DNA of 64,000 nucleotides from Cyclobacterium plantarum (GCF_011290685.1 NZ_JAANYN010000003.1:1-64000), one strand, 5' to 3'. Positions 52,045-61,671 are shown, counted from the first letter of the stretch. The notes: generated by a model not told the origin, from the sequence alone. Translations and numbers: made by a program.

Positions 52045-52527
52045 TTAATCCTCAACAGGGATCAGGGAGACCAGCTTCTCCAGTTGTGTTTGGTCAATCT
52101 GGTCAAAATCTGCCAGTTTATCGGAATCTATGTCCAATACCCCCATGACCTTTCCGGATTTCAGAAGGGGCACTACAATTTCTGAGCGGCTGGCAGCACT
52201 ACAGGCAATGTGCCCTGGAAAAGCTTCCACATCAGGGATTAGCTGGGTTTGCTTCGTTTCCCATGCCTTGCCGCAGACGCCCTTACCATAACCTATCCGG
52301 GTACAGGCCAGCGGGCCCTGAAAAGGCCCCAGGACCAACTGCTCATTTTTTACCAGGTAAAATCCTACCCAAAAAAAACCAAAAACCTCCTTTAAAATAG
52401 CTGCCATGTTGGCCAGATTGGCAATCAGATCTGTCTCTCCTGAAAACAGGGCTTCTAACTGGGGGGCCAAAGCTTCGTATTTTTCGGTCTTGCCGGAATC
52501 GGATGGAACTACAATATTTTCACTCAT
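52045..52527 (-). CDS. msrC: GAF-domain free methionine-R-sulfoxide reductase
   Basis: A 160-residue single GAF-domain protein that reduces free methionine-R-sulfoxide. The three active-site cysteines are Cys75, Cys85 and Cys109 (ACTRIGYGKGVCG and HIACSAASRSE); spacings of 10 and 24 residues match the family pattern. FGFFWVGFYLV and VPLLKSGKVMGVLDID are usual GAF strands. The gene overlaps the end of ribD by eight bases, so the two are co-transcribed. No other methionine-sulfoxide reductase is present here. Confidence 0.93.
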   Translation of the reverse strand: MSENIVVPSDSGKTEKYEALAPQLEALFSGETDLIANLANMAAILKEVFGFFWVGFYLVKNEQLVLGPFQGPLACTRIGYGKGVCGKAWETKQTQLIPDVEAFPGHIACSAASRSEIVVPLLKSGKVMGVLDIDSDKLADFDQIDQTQLEKLVSLIPVED

Positions 52528-53581
52528 GATTCATGTAAACTTCTAAAGTGTCAGTTTCTAAAGATTGGCGTATTTCGGGATAGCCCGGGATAACAGGAGC
52601 CGGAATACCCAGGCCAAATCGAAGGTTTCCGGTAAAAATCCTGGCTTCATCCCACAGTCCCTGCCGGATAAAGTCCTGCAACAAGGCAGCACCTCCTTCC
52701 ACCAGCAGACTTTGCACCCTCTTCTGATGCAGGTCTTCCAAAAGAGCCTTGAGGTCAAAATGCGCATCCACCTGTATCCATTGAGTTAGCCCGGTGGTTT
52801 TATCTTGTCTTTGGTTGTATACAAGCGTCCTTTGGGTACCATCAAAGAGGTTTAGTGCCTGTGACAGTCTGAGATTTCTGTCGATCACCACTCGGATTGG
52901 ATCTTTACCTGTCCAATCCCGGACATTCAGGCGGGGATTATCATAATGGGCGGTATGCGTGCCCACCATAATGGCATCCTCCTCTGCCCGCCAGCGGTGG
53001 ACCAGCTGCCGGCTCAGGACCGAACTGATCCATTTGCTGTCGTAATTCGTCCTCGCAATAAACCTGTCCAGTGTTTGTGCCCATTTTAACAAGATGTAGG
53101 GTCGTTTTTTTTCCATCCTGGTAAAAAACCTGCGGTTTTGATGCCTTACTTTTTTTTCCAAAACACCTGTGACGACTTCAATTCCGGCATCCTGCAGCAA
53201 GGAAATTCCTTTTCCGGCTACCAAAGGGTTGGAATCCAATGCGCCGATGACCACTTTTTTTAACTGATGCCTGGCAATCAATTCGGCACAAGGGGGTGTT
53301 TTTCCATGGTGTGCACAGGGTTCTAAAGTAACATAGAGCGTTGATTCCTGTAGCAGATTTTGATCTTTTACAGCTTTGATGGCATTTGGTTCCGCATGGG
53401 CCTCTCCATACCGCTCGTGGTAGCCTTCCCCAATGATTTTATCCTGGTAAACAATCACGCAACCCACCATTGGATTGGGGCTGACCTGTCCTTCACCAAG
53501 AGAAGCAAGGTCGATTGCCCTTTGCATGTAGGCGGCATCATCTGGAATAGCCTGCGAAAAGAATTGGTTCCGGGAATCCAT
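52520..53581 (-). CDS. ribD: Bifunctional riboflavin biosynthesis protein RibD
   Basis: A 353-residue deaminase-reductase for two early steps of riboflavin synthesis. The zinc deaminase domain (1-150) has His62-Ala-Glu64 (AHAEPNAIKAV) and two zinc cysteines, Cys89 and Cys98 (EPCAHHGKTPPCAE). The reductase domain (about 150-353) has RPYILLKWAQTLD and SLLVEGGAALLQDF. Length and order match canonical RibD. Its ATG overlaps the stop of the DUF4382 gene by one base, and it overlaps msrC by eight bases, so three genes are tightly linked. No FMN riboswitch is visible upstream. Confidence 0.95.
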   Translation of the reverse strand: MDSRNQFFSQAIPDDAAYMQRAIDLASLGEGQVSPNPMVGCVIVYQDKIIGEGYHERYGEAHAEPNAIKAVKDQNLLQESTLYVTLEPCAHHGKTPPCAELIARHQLKKVVIGALDSNPLVAGKGISLLQDAGIEVVTGVLEKKVRHQNRRFFTRMEKKRPYILLKWAQTLDRFIARTNYDSKWISSVLSRQLVHRWRAEEDAIMVGTHTAHYDNPRLNVRDWTGKDPIRVVIDRNLRLSQALNLFDGTQRTLVYNQRQDKTTGLTQWIQVDAHFDLKALLEDLHQKRVQSLLVEGGAALLQDFIRQGLWDEARIFTGNLRFGLGIPAPVIPGYPEIRQSLETDTLEVYMNHE

Positions 53582-54387
53582 CAGGGTAATTGGGGTCTGA
53601 GTGTAATGGTTGGAACAGTCAGTAGGGTATCTGCTTGTACCGAAACGTTAAATGCGGTATCCTTGTAAATTTCAGGAGCATAAATAGTGATCTGATAGTC
53701 ATTGGGAGGAATTCCCTGTAAATAAAATCCCCCATTGGATCCGGTAAGGGTTGTCAGGGTATCGGTATCACTGCGGACATAAACATGCGAATTGACATTT
53801 CTTGGTAATATGCTGCCGCGGATTACCGCAGTTACTCCGGACTCAAATGCCCGGATCCTGGGGTCCAGCTGGTAATTGCCCCCGCTGCTGCGGACCACCG
53901 AGCGTGCCAGGTCAAAATCAAGGTAAATATCGTATGAATTGCCGGGCAAGGCGTTTACATTGATGTCTATTTCTAATTTATTTTCAAAATCCGAATCCTT
54001 GTCCAGGTCAATTCGTATTTCATCCTGGATCAGGTACAATTCATTCCCCAGCAGAAGTCTGATTTTTGAAACCATGCCTGACTGTATTTCAGTTCTTCCT
54101 ATCAATAACCTTTCCTCATTGACCAGATCACTTATCCGCACCATATTGCTTGCAGCCTGGTAGGGTAAGTGGATCCAACTGGCATTTTCAGCACTGCCCC
54201 TGCTACCAGCAGGCAATATTTCTACGCCCAGAACTTCTATCCAGACCTGTTCGAAATCTCCGGGGGCATCCACCAAAAGTATATTGACCAGGGAACGGTT
54301 TTCTGAAGCAGCATTATCACAAGCCATCAATAGTCCGGAAAGTATTGTTACTCCTAAAATCAAATGTGTTATTTTCCTCATCTCCAT
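53581..54387 (-). CDS. DUF4382 lipoprotein
   Basis: A 268-residue lipoprotein: signal ITHLILGVTILSGLLMAC with lipobox LLMAC, then a domain typical of DUF4382 (LVNILLVDAPGDFEQVWIEVLGVEI, IHLPYQAASNMVRISDLV, KIRLLLGNELYLIQDEI). A C-terminal carboxypeptidase-regulatory-like unit follows (GSNGGFYLQGIPPNDYQITIYA). DUF4382 proteins are generally surface or periplasmic and of unknown role. ATG at 54387 is used; the frame opens earlier with a TTG. Its TGA overlaps the ribD ATG by one base, an odd coupling of a surface protein to a riboflavin gene. Confidence 0.8.
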   Translation of the reverse strand: MEMRKITHLILGVTILSGLLMACDNAASENRSLVNILLVDAPGDFEQVWIEVLGVEILPAGSRGSAENASWIHLPYQAASNMVRISDLVNEERLLIGRTEIQSGMVSKIRLLLGNELYLIQDEIRIDLDKDSDFENKLEIDINVNALPGNSYDIYLDFDLARSVVRSSGGNYQLDPRIRAFESGVTAVIRGSILPRNVNSHVYVRSDTDTLTTLTGSNGGFYLQGIPPNDYQITIYAPEIYKDTAFNVSVQADTLLTVPTITLRPQLP

Positions 54388-54448
54388 TACGATTGTCTTC
54401 CCATGCAGTAATCCTGAATTTTTCAAAAAGCACGCATTGCATTCCCCT

Positions 54449-55513
54449 TTATTCCTGCCATATCCTGCTATCCTCGGTGATATACCACCGCCCTTTTCCC
54501 GCTATGGTGGAGGGAGCAGAAATTTTAAACCTGCTTTCACTGACTTCAAAGGAAACATCTTTTAAGTCACTTTCGACACCCAGTTCGCTGCGATGCTTAC
54601 TGTAATGCCCTGTGCTGGCAAAAAGTTTCCGCTGTGCCTCATAAAATTTTCTCAATTCGGCCTTTACTTTTTCGTCGGGATGTATCTGAAATGAAGCTGT
54701 ACCTTCCCCAACTGTGATTTCTGAGAATTGCACATATCCCCAGCGTTCGGGAATATGCATGTTGATCGGGCCCATGGCAGACCAAACCCAGTTGTCTTCA
54801 GGATAGGTTTTGCCGGTTTCAGGATTTAGTTTCTTTTTATAGCCATTTCCTTCTGCTTCGATTTGCCATTGCACCCTGGAAAAATTTATTTTCCAGTGTT
54901 CACCCGGCTCAGGGGCTCTGTACCGGGGTCCTGACTGAGAAAGGCTTTTCCAGGGAATGGCCATTTCCAGGGCCCAAAATTGATCGGTATCTGAAGGATC
55001 ATTTAAAGTACCTTCCAGATGCACGGCATATTGAAAATCGTTGATGTTCCAGCCGTTGATGGGTTTGCCGCCATTTTTGTAGGGACGCGTCATCAGAAGG
55101 TCCCAGAGGGTTCCCAATGCGTTGATTTCAATTTCGTAATAATGGTGAGTGTCCCCATCCGGGTCGATAAAAATTTCAATGTCATTTTCCTGGAAAATAA
55201 CGGATTCCCTTTCAGTGTAGGTGGCCCAGAGATCGGACTCTTCCAAATGGAAGGCTATATAAAGGTTTTCTTTGTCCCACAACATTTTCATTCGGGTACG
55301 CTGTACTGGTTCTGGAAATTCCTTTCCCCGAATATCCAGAAATGGATCCGACCAGGGAGCTTTTTGCCAGGCCGATTCATCAAGCAGGCCATCCATGGTT
55401 AAATTTTCCTGAACCTGGTAGGCCAGGTAATTTCTGGGTTGGGGGATTTCCTGTGCCCCTGCCGACAGACAGGTTAAAGTGGAAAACAAATAAGCCGTAA
55501 ATATTCTAATCAT
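54449..55513 (-). CDS. Exported carbohydrate-binding (CBM9-like) protein
   Basis: A 354-residue protein with a signal peptide (FTAYLFSTLTCLSAGAQ), then a family 9-like carbohydrate-binding module: MDGLLDESAWQKAPWSDPF, MKMLWDKENLYIAFHLEESDLWATY, NDIEIFIDPDGDTHHYYEIEINALGTLWDL and a WALEMAIPWKSL strand. The remaining C-terminal part is charged and helical. The role is probably binding of polysaccharide or glycan outside the cell; no catalytic domain is attached. It starts the minus-strand run that continues through DUF4382 to ribD. Confidence 0.8.
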   Translation of the reverse strand: MIRIFTAYLFSTLTCLSAGAQEIPQPRNYLAYQVQENLTMDGLLDESAWQKAPWSDPFLDIRGKEFPEPVQRTRMKMLWDKENLYIAFHLEESDLWATYTERESVIFQENDIEIFIDPDGDTHHYYEIEINALGTLWDLLMTRPYKNGGKPINGWNINDFQYAVHLEGTLNDPSDTDQFWALEMAIPWKSLSQSGPRYRAPEPGEHWKINFSRVQWQIEAEGNGYKKKLNPETGKTYPEDNWVWSAMGPINMHIPERWGYVQFSEITVGEGTASFQIHPDEKVKAELRKFYEAQRKLFASTGHYSKHRSELGVESDLKDVSFEVSESRFKISAPSTIAGKGRWYITEDSRIWQE

Positions 55514-55845
55514 ATAACGCTACTCTACATAAAGGGAAAACAAATATACAACAAGATGGGAAATGATATTTTCATTTTAAGACAATGCGTTTCCAAATAA
55601 TATCATTTCGTCCATTTGACTTTATAAGCAAATATTCAGGAATGCTCTTGTATTAACATCTTTGAAATACAAAAGCAGGAGGAATGTTCATACCAGATTT
55701 TCCCCGTTGATCTTACCAAAGACAGGTATGCGTAATTTTACGCTTGCTTTCCCAAATAAAAAATAGTAAATATGTCTGGTTTTAAAGTATTTTAAATAGG
55801 TGAATAGATGCTTTAATGTAGGTATATTAAGTAGGAGAATTGGTA
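55514..55845. promoter_or_regulatory. Intergenic region with palindrome GCGTAA-TT-TTACGC
   Basis: A 332-base gap between the CBM9-like gene and the RND operon. A 14-base perfect inverted repeat lies at 55730-55743, about 100 bases before the RND adaptor ATG, suitably placed for a repressor. No regulator gene is adjacent, so the binding partner would be encoded elsewhere. The rest is AT-rich and without a convincing gene. Confidence 0.4.
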
Positions 55846-57024
55846 ATGAACAGAGGTAAATTGAGTAAAAATTGGATAATGATTTTTCTTTTTTTTGGCA
55901 GCGCATTTTTTTCATGTAGTCAGGAAAATAAAACGGCTGGTAATACAGCCAAAATCAAAGAATTCCCGGTAATAAAGGTGGTGGCCAAAGATACCATTTT
56001 GCACAGGGATTATGTGGCAGATATCAAAGCCATCCAGAATGTGGAATTGAGGGCACGTGTTAAAGGTTTTCTCGAAACGGTGTTTGTGGATGAAGGAAAG
56101 CAGGTTAAAAAGGGACAAATCCTTTTCAAAACCAACGATCAGGAGTACAAGGCCGATCTGGCCAAGGCAAGGGCAAACCTGGAAAGTGCCAAAGCCGAGG
56201 CCAAAGTAATGGAGTTTGAGGTGGAGCGGCTTAAGATCATGGTGGATAACAATGTGATTTCGGAATCCGAATTGAACCTTACCCGTGCCAAATATGATGC
56301 TGTGATGGCCAAAATTGAAGAAGCGAAATCCGCAGAAGCCAATGCAGAGGTACAACTTTCTTACACAGAAATCAGAGCCCCATTTGATGGCATTACAGAC
56401 AGGATACCCCTTAGAACAGGAAGCCTGATTGATGAAGGCAGTCTACTGACTACGGTATCCGATGTAAGTTCGGTACATGTTTATTTCAATGTTTCAGAGC
56501 GTGAATACCTGGAATACATCAAGGCCAAGGACGAAACGGCTGAAAACAATGTGGTAGAGTTGGTTTTAGCAGACGGATCGCCTTATCCATATAAAGGATT
56601 GATCGAAACCATGGAGGGTGAGTTTAATGCCAACACAGGTTCTATTGCTTTCAGGGCACGGTTTCCTAATCCCAACAAAATATTGAAGCATGGATCTACA
56701 GGTAAAATCATCCTGACCAACCGTGTTCGAAACGCCATCATCATACCCCAAAAGGCCGTATTCGAAATACAGGACAGAAGTTTTGTTTATGTGGTGGGTG
56801 ATGACAATCAGGTGGAGATGAGAAGTTTTATTCCCAGGGCGAGGTTTTCTCACTATTACATTGTGGAATCCGGTCTGGAAGCAGGGGAAAGCCTTGTTTT
56901 TGAAGGCATACAAAACATCAAGAATGGTATGACCATTCAGCCGAAAATTGTTGCTTCTGAGGAAGAGGCAGATCAATCTATTCCGGAGGACAATGCAGTG
57001 GCCGAAGTAGTACAGACCCCATAA
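55846..57024 (+). CDS. RND efflux periplasmic adaptor (membrane fusion protein)
   Basis: A 392-residue adaptor joining the inner-membrane pump to the outer-membrane channel. Signal and lipobox-like segment: WIMIFLFFGSAFFSCSQ. The barrel-sandwich lipoyl halves are VELRARVKGFLETVFVDEGKQVKKGQILF and YTEIRAPFDGITDRIPLRTGSLIDEG, with a helical hairpin between (YKADLAKARANLESAKAEAKV ... AKIEEAKSAEANAEV in pieces). The beta-barrel and membrane-proximal parts follow. The ATG at 55846 is chosen because an earlier frame begins at a TTG. It leads a three-gene operon with pump and channel. Confidence 0.93.
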   Translation: MNRGKLSKNWIMIFLFFGSAFFSCSQENKTAGNTAKIKEFPVIKVVAKDTILHRDYVADIKAIQNVELRARVKGFLETVFVDEGKQVKKGQILFKTNDQEYKADLAKARANLESAKAEAKVMEFEVERLKIMVDNNVISESELNLTRAKYDAVMAKIEEAKSAEANAEVQLSYTEIRAPFDGITDRIPLRTGSLIDEGSLLTTVSDVSSVHVYFNVSEREYLEYIKAKDETAENNVVELVLADGSPYPYKGLIETMEGEFNANTGSIAFRARFPNPNKILKHGSTGKIILTNRVRNAIIIPQKAVFEIQDRSFVYVVGDDNQVEMRSFIPRARFSHYYIVESGLEAGESLVFEGIQNIKNGMTIQPKIVASEEEADQSIPEDNAVAEVVQTP

Positions 57025-57036
57025 GAAAAATCCATC

Positions 57037-60000
57037 ATGTTTAAATTATTTATAAAGCGGCCGGTTTTATCTCTGGTCATTTCCCTATTTTTTGTGCTAT
57101 TGGGCTTGTTGTCCTTTTTCACGCTTCCTATAGAATTGTTTCCGGATATTGCTCCGCCCTCAGTGGCTGTAAGGACGAAATACCGAGGAGCCAATGCCGA
57201 AGTCGCAGCAAGAACGGTGGCAACCCCCTTGGAGAAAGTAATCAATGGGGTGCCGGGAATGACATACATGACCTCCGTAAGCAGTAATCGCGGTACGGTA
57301 ATCATTAAAGTATATTTTGAAGCCGGTACCGATCCTGACCTGGCTGCTGTAGAAATTCAAAACCGAATCTCAACAGTAGTTAACGAGTTGCCTGAGGAGG
57401 CTATTAAAGCTGGCGTGACGGTCGAAAAACAGGTGGAGGGTTTGCTCATGTATATCAATGTAGCCAGTGAAGACCCTTCCCTGGATGAAGCATTTATTTA
57501 TAATTTCACGGATCTTAATGTTTTGCAGGAACTCAGGCGGGTGGATGGAGTAGGTTTGGCTGAAATCATGAGCACAAAGGATTACTCCATGAGGATCTGG
57601 CTCAAACCGGACCGGATGACGGCCTACAAAGTTTCTACGGATGATGTCGTGGAGGCCATTAGAAATCAAAATGTGGAAGCCGCTCCAGGACAATTGGGTA
57701 TCAGTTCTGGCAAGGACATGCAGATGCTGCAGTATGTGTTGAAATACAGCGGAAAATTTTTCGAACCCAAGCAATACGAAAATCTGGTTATCAGGGCAAA
57801 TACGGATGGTTCGGTATTACGGCTCAAGGACATTGCAGAGGTTGAATTTGGTAATCTGAATTACGGGAGGATAGCTAAAATGGATGGTCGTCCTGCAGCC
57901 TCGGTAATGGTAATACAAAGGCCGGGTTCCAATGCAAGTGAAGTCATCGCCAATGTCAAAAAGAAAGTAGAGCAAATAAAAAACAATACTTTTCCGGCTG
58001 GAATGGATTATAAGATTTCTTATGATGTGTCCCGTTTTCTGGATGCCTCTATTCAGGAGGTTTTGGTCACCCTGGTGGAAGCATTTATTCTGGTTTTTAT
58101 AGTCGTCTTTATTTTCCTGCAGGATTTTAGATCTACCCTGATCCCAACATTGGCTGTACCCGTAGCCCTCATTGGTTCCTTGTTTTTTATGCAATGGTTG
58201 GGATTTTCTATAAACCTGCTGACCTTGTTCGCTCTTGTGCTTGCGATCGGTATCGTGGTGGATAATGCCATTGTAGTGGTGGAAGCCGTCCACGCCAAGA
58301 TGGAAAAGGAAGGTCTGGCGCCCAGGGCGGCCACCTTTGCCGCTATGAAAGAAATCAGTGGTGCCATAATTGCCATTACCATGGTAATGTCTGCCGTATT
58401 TATTCCGGTAGCTTTTATGTCTGGACCGGTTGGAATTTTCTACCGGCAGTTTTCTCTGACCCTGGCTTTTGCCATATTTATTTCAGGTATCAATGCACTT
58501 ACCCTCACCCCGGCCTTATGTGCCATCCTTCTTCAAAACCATTATGGTCAGGAGAAAAAACGGACCGTTTTGCAGCGTTTCTTCGATTGGTTTAACCGTA
58601 CCTACCATTTCTTCGAGGGCAAATACTACCAATACATTACCTATATAGTCCCCAGGCGAGGCATTACAACTTTTATTTTGGTGGGTTTTTTCGTGGCTAC
58701 CTGGGGGATCAGTAAAATACTTCCTACCGGATTTATTCCCACGGAGGATCAAAGCATGGTGTATGTCAACGTGACCACTCCGGCAGGTGCTACCGTGGAA
58801 AGAACAGAAAAGGTGTTGGACGAATTGATTCAAAACCTGGAAGGCAATGAGGCTGTTGAATCTGTTTCCAGCCTGGCGGGTTATTCCCTAGGGAACGGGC
58901 TTTCAGGTGCATCTTACGGGATGGCCATGGTTAACCTGAAGTCCTGGGATGAAAGGAAAAATCTTCCCATCCAACAATCACTGGATGAATTCAGGGCTTT
59001 GACTGAAGGCATATCAGATGCCAAAATTGACTTCTTTTTGCCTCCTACCGTTTCTGGGTTTGGAAATTCCAGTGGGTTTCAAATGAAGGTTTTGGACCAG
59101 ACAGGTACTGGAAACCTCGACCGTTTGGCTACCATCACCAACGAATTGATTGAAGAACTGGAAGCGGCACCGGAGATAAACAATGCCTTTACGGATTTTG
59201 ATCCTACTTTCCCTCAGTTTCTGGTGAAAATTGACCAGGATATGGCTGCCAAGAATGGGGTAACCATAGCCAAAGCCATGAGTACCATGCAGGTTTTACT
59301 GGGGGGTATGTATGTATCTGACTTTGTGCGTTTTGAGCAGATGTACGATGTAATGCTGCAGGCAGGGCCTCAATACAGGGCTCGGCCGGAAGACGTGATG
59401 AATTTGCATGTCAAGAACAATGTGGGAGAAATGGTTCCGATTTCTTCTTTTCTTACCATGGAGAAAGCTTACGGTCCGGAACAGTTGACCCGTTTCAACA
59501 TGTACAATTCCTCTACTGTTAAAGGAGCTGCAGCTCCGGGTTATAGTAGTGGAGATGTAATCGCTGCCATTGAAAGGATTGCCTCAGAAAAATTACCCCA
59601 GGGATATGGCCACGACTGGTATGGCATGTCCAGGGAAGAAGTGGGATCCGGTAATCAGGCCATCGTTATTTTCCTGATTTGCTTGCTGTTTGTTTACCTT
59701 ATTTTGTCTGCCCAGTACGAAAGCTTTCTATTGCCTTTACCCGTGATTTTATCCCTCCCGATTGGGGTTTTTGGTGCATTCTTCGCATTATACGTTCTGG
59801 GCTTGCAAAACAATATCTACGCACAGGTGGCACTGATCATGTTGATCGGACTCCTGGGAAAGAACGCCATTTTGATTGTGGAATTTGCCATTCAGAAAAG
59901 GGATGCCGGACATGGCGTAATACAGGCAGCAGTAGAAGGTGCCGTGACAAGGCTCCGGCCCATTTTGATGACATCCTTTGCTTTTATTGCGGGCTTGCTT

Positions 60001-60213
60001 CCGCTCGCCATGGCCACCGGGGCAGGTGCTCTGGGCAACAGGTCCATTGGTACTGCCGCTGCAGGAGGGATGTTGATAGGTACCATTTTTGGATTGATCG
60101 TCATCCCCGGGCTTTACGTGATCTTTGCCCATTTTACCTTTAAAAAAATTAGTTCCGAGCCGGAACCTGTCTTTAAGGAAAAGGAGGCTCCAGTATCTTT
60201 TTCGAATAATTGA
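57037..60213 (+). CDS. RND efflux inner-membrane pump, HAE1/AcrB type
   Basis: A 1058-residue proton-driven exporter with twelve helices and two large periplasmic loops, normal for AcrB-type pumps. TM4 reads GIVVDNAIVVVEAVHAK: Asp409 is present, but the position of the second conserved aspartate of AcrB is Asn410. The TM10 lysine region GLLGKNAILIVEFA is intact. Opening RPVLSLVISLFFVLLGLLS and GRPAASVMVIQRPGSNASEV are typical. It lies 12 bases after the adaptor and 12 bases before the channel gene. Substrate unknown; drugs, lipids or metabolites are possible. Confidence 0.95.
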   Translation: MFKLFIKRPVLSLVISLFFVLLGLLSFFTLPIELFPDIAPPSVAVRTKYRGANAEVAARTVATPLEKVINGVPGMTYMTSVSSNRGTVIIKVYFEAGTDPDLAAVEIQNRISTVVNELPEEAIKAGVTVEKQVEGLLMYINVASEDPSLDEAFIYNFTDLNVLQELRRVDGVGLAEIMSTKDYSMRIWLKPDRMTAYKVSTDDVVEAIRNQNVEAAPGQLGISSGKDMQMLQYVLKYSGKFFEPKQYENLVIRANTDGSVLRLKDIAEVEFGNLNYGRIAKMDGRPAASVMVIQRPGSNASEVIANVKKKVEQIKNNTFPAGMDYKISYDVSRFLDASIQEVLVTLVEAFILVFIVVFIFLQDFRSTLIPTLAVPVALIGSLFFMQWLGFSINLLTLFALVLAIGIVVDNAIVVVEAVHAKMEKEGLAPRAATFAAMKEISGAIIAITMVMSAVFIPVAFMSGPVGIFYRQFSLTLAFAIFISGINALTLTPALCAILLQNHYGQEKKRTVLQRFFDWFNRTYHFFEGKYYQYITYIVPRRGITTFILVGFFVATWGISKILPTGFIPTEDQSMVYVNVTTPAGATVERTEKVLDELIQNLEGNEAVESVSSLAGYSLGNGLSGASYGMAMVNLKSWDERKNLPIQQSLDEFRALTEGISDAKIDFFLPPTVSGFGNSSGFQMKVLDQTGTGNLDRLATITNELIEELEAAPEINNAFTDFDPTFPQFLVKIDQDMAAKNGVTIAKAMSTMQVLLGGMYVSDFVRFEQMYDVMLQAGPQYRARPEDVMNLHVKNNVGEMVPISSFLTMEKAYGPEQLTRFNMYNSSTVKGAAAPGYSSGDVIAAIERIASEKLPQGYGHDWYGMSREEVGSGNQAIVIFLICLLFVYLILSAQYESFLLPLPVILSLPIGVFGAFFALYVLGLQNNIYAQVALIMLIGLLGKNAILIVEFAIQKRDAGHGVIQAAVEGAVTRLRPILMTSFAFIAGLLPLAMATGAGALGNRSIGTAAAGGMLIGTIFGLIVIPGLYVIFAHFTFKKISSEPEPVFKEKEAPVSFSNN

Positions 60214-60225
60214 ACGAAAAAATTC

Positions 60226-61647
60226 ATGTTTTTACGTAACCAGTATTATTTGCGTCTTATTGCAGCAACCTGCGCCCTTTCTCTGGTATATGCCTGCAAA
60301 AGCATAGAGGTACCACAATTACCCGAAATGGAACCGTTGCCGGAAACTTTTCTGGACATAACAGATTCGTCCAGCATAGGTGATATCTCCTGGGAGGAAT
60401 TTTTCAATGATCCCCATTTGGTTTATCTCATTGAAGAAGGTTTGGAAAACAACCTGGACCTGCTAACTGCCCTGGAACGGATTGAAATAGCCCGTACCCA
60501 ATTTCGGATTAGCAAAGGCGCCATATATCCTACCATGGATGGCATCGTGCGGTACAGATCGGGTGATATCCGGCCCAATTTGCTGGGAGGAACCATAAAT
60601 GGAGACAGGAATGTGGTCAATCGGCTCGAAAACAATTTTATTGGATTTCAAAGTACCTGGGAAATTGACGTTTGGGGCAAGCTAAGGGACAGAAAGGAAG
60701 CCGATTTTGAAGCGTTTCTGGCGACAGAAAAAGGAAGGCATCTCCTGGTTACCAATATTGTCGCCGAAATTGCCAAGTTGTATTATGAACTTTTGGGAAT
60801 GGATATTGAGCTGGAGACCATAGAGCGGAACATAGAATTTCAGGAAATGGCCTTAGAGCTGATAAAGATCCAAAAAATGGCAGGCAGGGCCACAGAGTTG
60901 GCTGTTCAACAGTTTTCAGCCCAGCTACTTTCTACCAAAAGTCTGGCTTTTGAGAAACGGCAGGAAATCATTGAAACGGAAAATTACCTTAATTTCATGT
61001 TGGGCAGATTTCCGCAGCCCATTAGCAGGGCCTCTTCCCTTTTGGAAATCAAACTGCCCTACGGCATGGAGGTGGGTATTCCTTCCGACATGCTGCTCCG
61101 CAGACCGGATATACAACAAGCCGAACATGAACTCCGGGCGGCCAACTACAATGTAGAGGCTGCAAGAAAGGAATTTTTCCCTTCTTTTAGCTTTACGCCT
61201 TATGTGGGATTGAACGACCGGAGTCTACCCGCTGCCTTGAAAATGCCAGGAGGCCTTACCATTGGCTTGCTGGGAGGATTAACCGCACCCATATTTGCTC
61301 AAAACAGGATTCAGGCAGGGTTTGACAAGGCCATAGCTTCAAATAACATGGCCCTCTACAATTACCAGCAACGGATTTTGGATGGTTACCGGGAAGTGAT
61401 GAACAAATTGCAGCGGATTGATAATCTGAGAAACGTGTATAGCCTTCGTGATGAGGAGACGGCTGTGCTGCTGAATGCCGTTTCGACATCCAATGAGTTG
61501 TTTAGGGGAGGATATGCCACCTACCTGGAGGTTATTACGGCCCAGTCCAGGGTTCTGGAAGCCGAATTGAGCAAAACCAATACGAGAATCCAGATGTTCC
61601 TGACGGTAGTGGACCTGTACCGGGCTTTGGGAGGAGGTTGGAATTAG
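60226..61647 (+). CDS. TolC-family outer-membrane channel lipoprotein of the RND system
   Basis: A 473-residue OMF protein (NodT/OprM type), lipid-anchored at VYACKS. The repeated coiled-coil halves include LIEEGLENNLDLLTALERIEIARTQF and, in the second repeat, DMLLRRPDIQQAEHELRAANYNVEAARKEFFPSFS, both family hallmarks (written here in parts: LLRRPDIQQAEHEL). GLTAPIFAQNRIQAGFDKA marks the second barrel half. It is third in the operon, so adaptor, pump and channel are encoded together. A hairpin follows the stop codon. Confidence 0.93.
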   Translation: MFLRNQYYLRLIAATCALSLVYACKSIEVPQLPEMEPLPETFLDITDSSSIGDISWEEFFNDPHLVYLIEEGLENNLDLLTALERIEIARTQFRISKGAIYPTMDGIVRYRSGDIRPNLLGGTINGDRNVVNRLENNFIGFQSTWEIDVWGKLRDRKEADFEAFLATEKGRHLLVTNIVAEIAKLYYELLGMDIELETIERNIEFQEMALELIKIQKMAGRATELAVQQFSAQLLSTKSLAFEKRQEIIETENYLNFMLGRFPQPISRASSLLEIKLPYGMEVGIPSDMLLRRPDIQQAEHELRAANYNVEAARKEFFPSFSFTPYVGLNDRSLPAALKMPGGLTIGLLGGLTAPIFAQNRIQAGFDKAIASNNMALYNYQQRILDGYREVMNKLQRIDNLRNVYSLRDEETAVLLNAVSTSNELFRGGYATYLEVITAQSRVLEAELSKTNTRIQMFLTVVDLYRALGGGWN

Positions 61648-61671
61648 GCTGGAAAATCTTTTTCCCCAGCC
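61647..61671 (+). terminator. Hairpin after the RND operon
   Basis: GGCTGG pairs with CCAGCC, and the inner AAA can pair with TTT. It starts in the stop codon of the channel gene. It lacks a strong T-run afterwards, so dgt may be partly read through. Confidence 0.45.

Noticed and set aside
53584-54448. FMN riboswitch upstream of ribD
   Set aside because: ribD is preceded directly by coding sequence with a one-base overlap, leaving no leader for an aptamer.
55688-55915. Minus-strand 75-residue frame over the RND promoter region
   Set aside because: It overlaps the adaptor start and is a low-complexity AT-rich frame with no family match.
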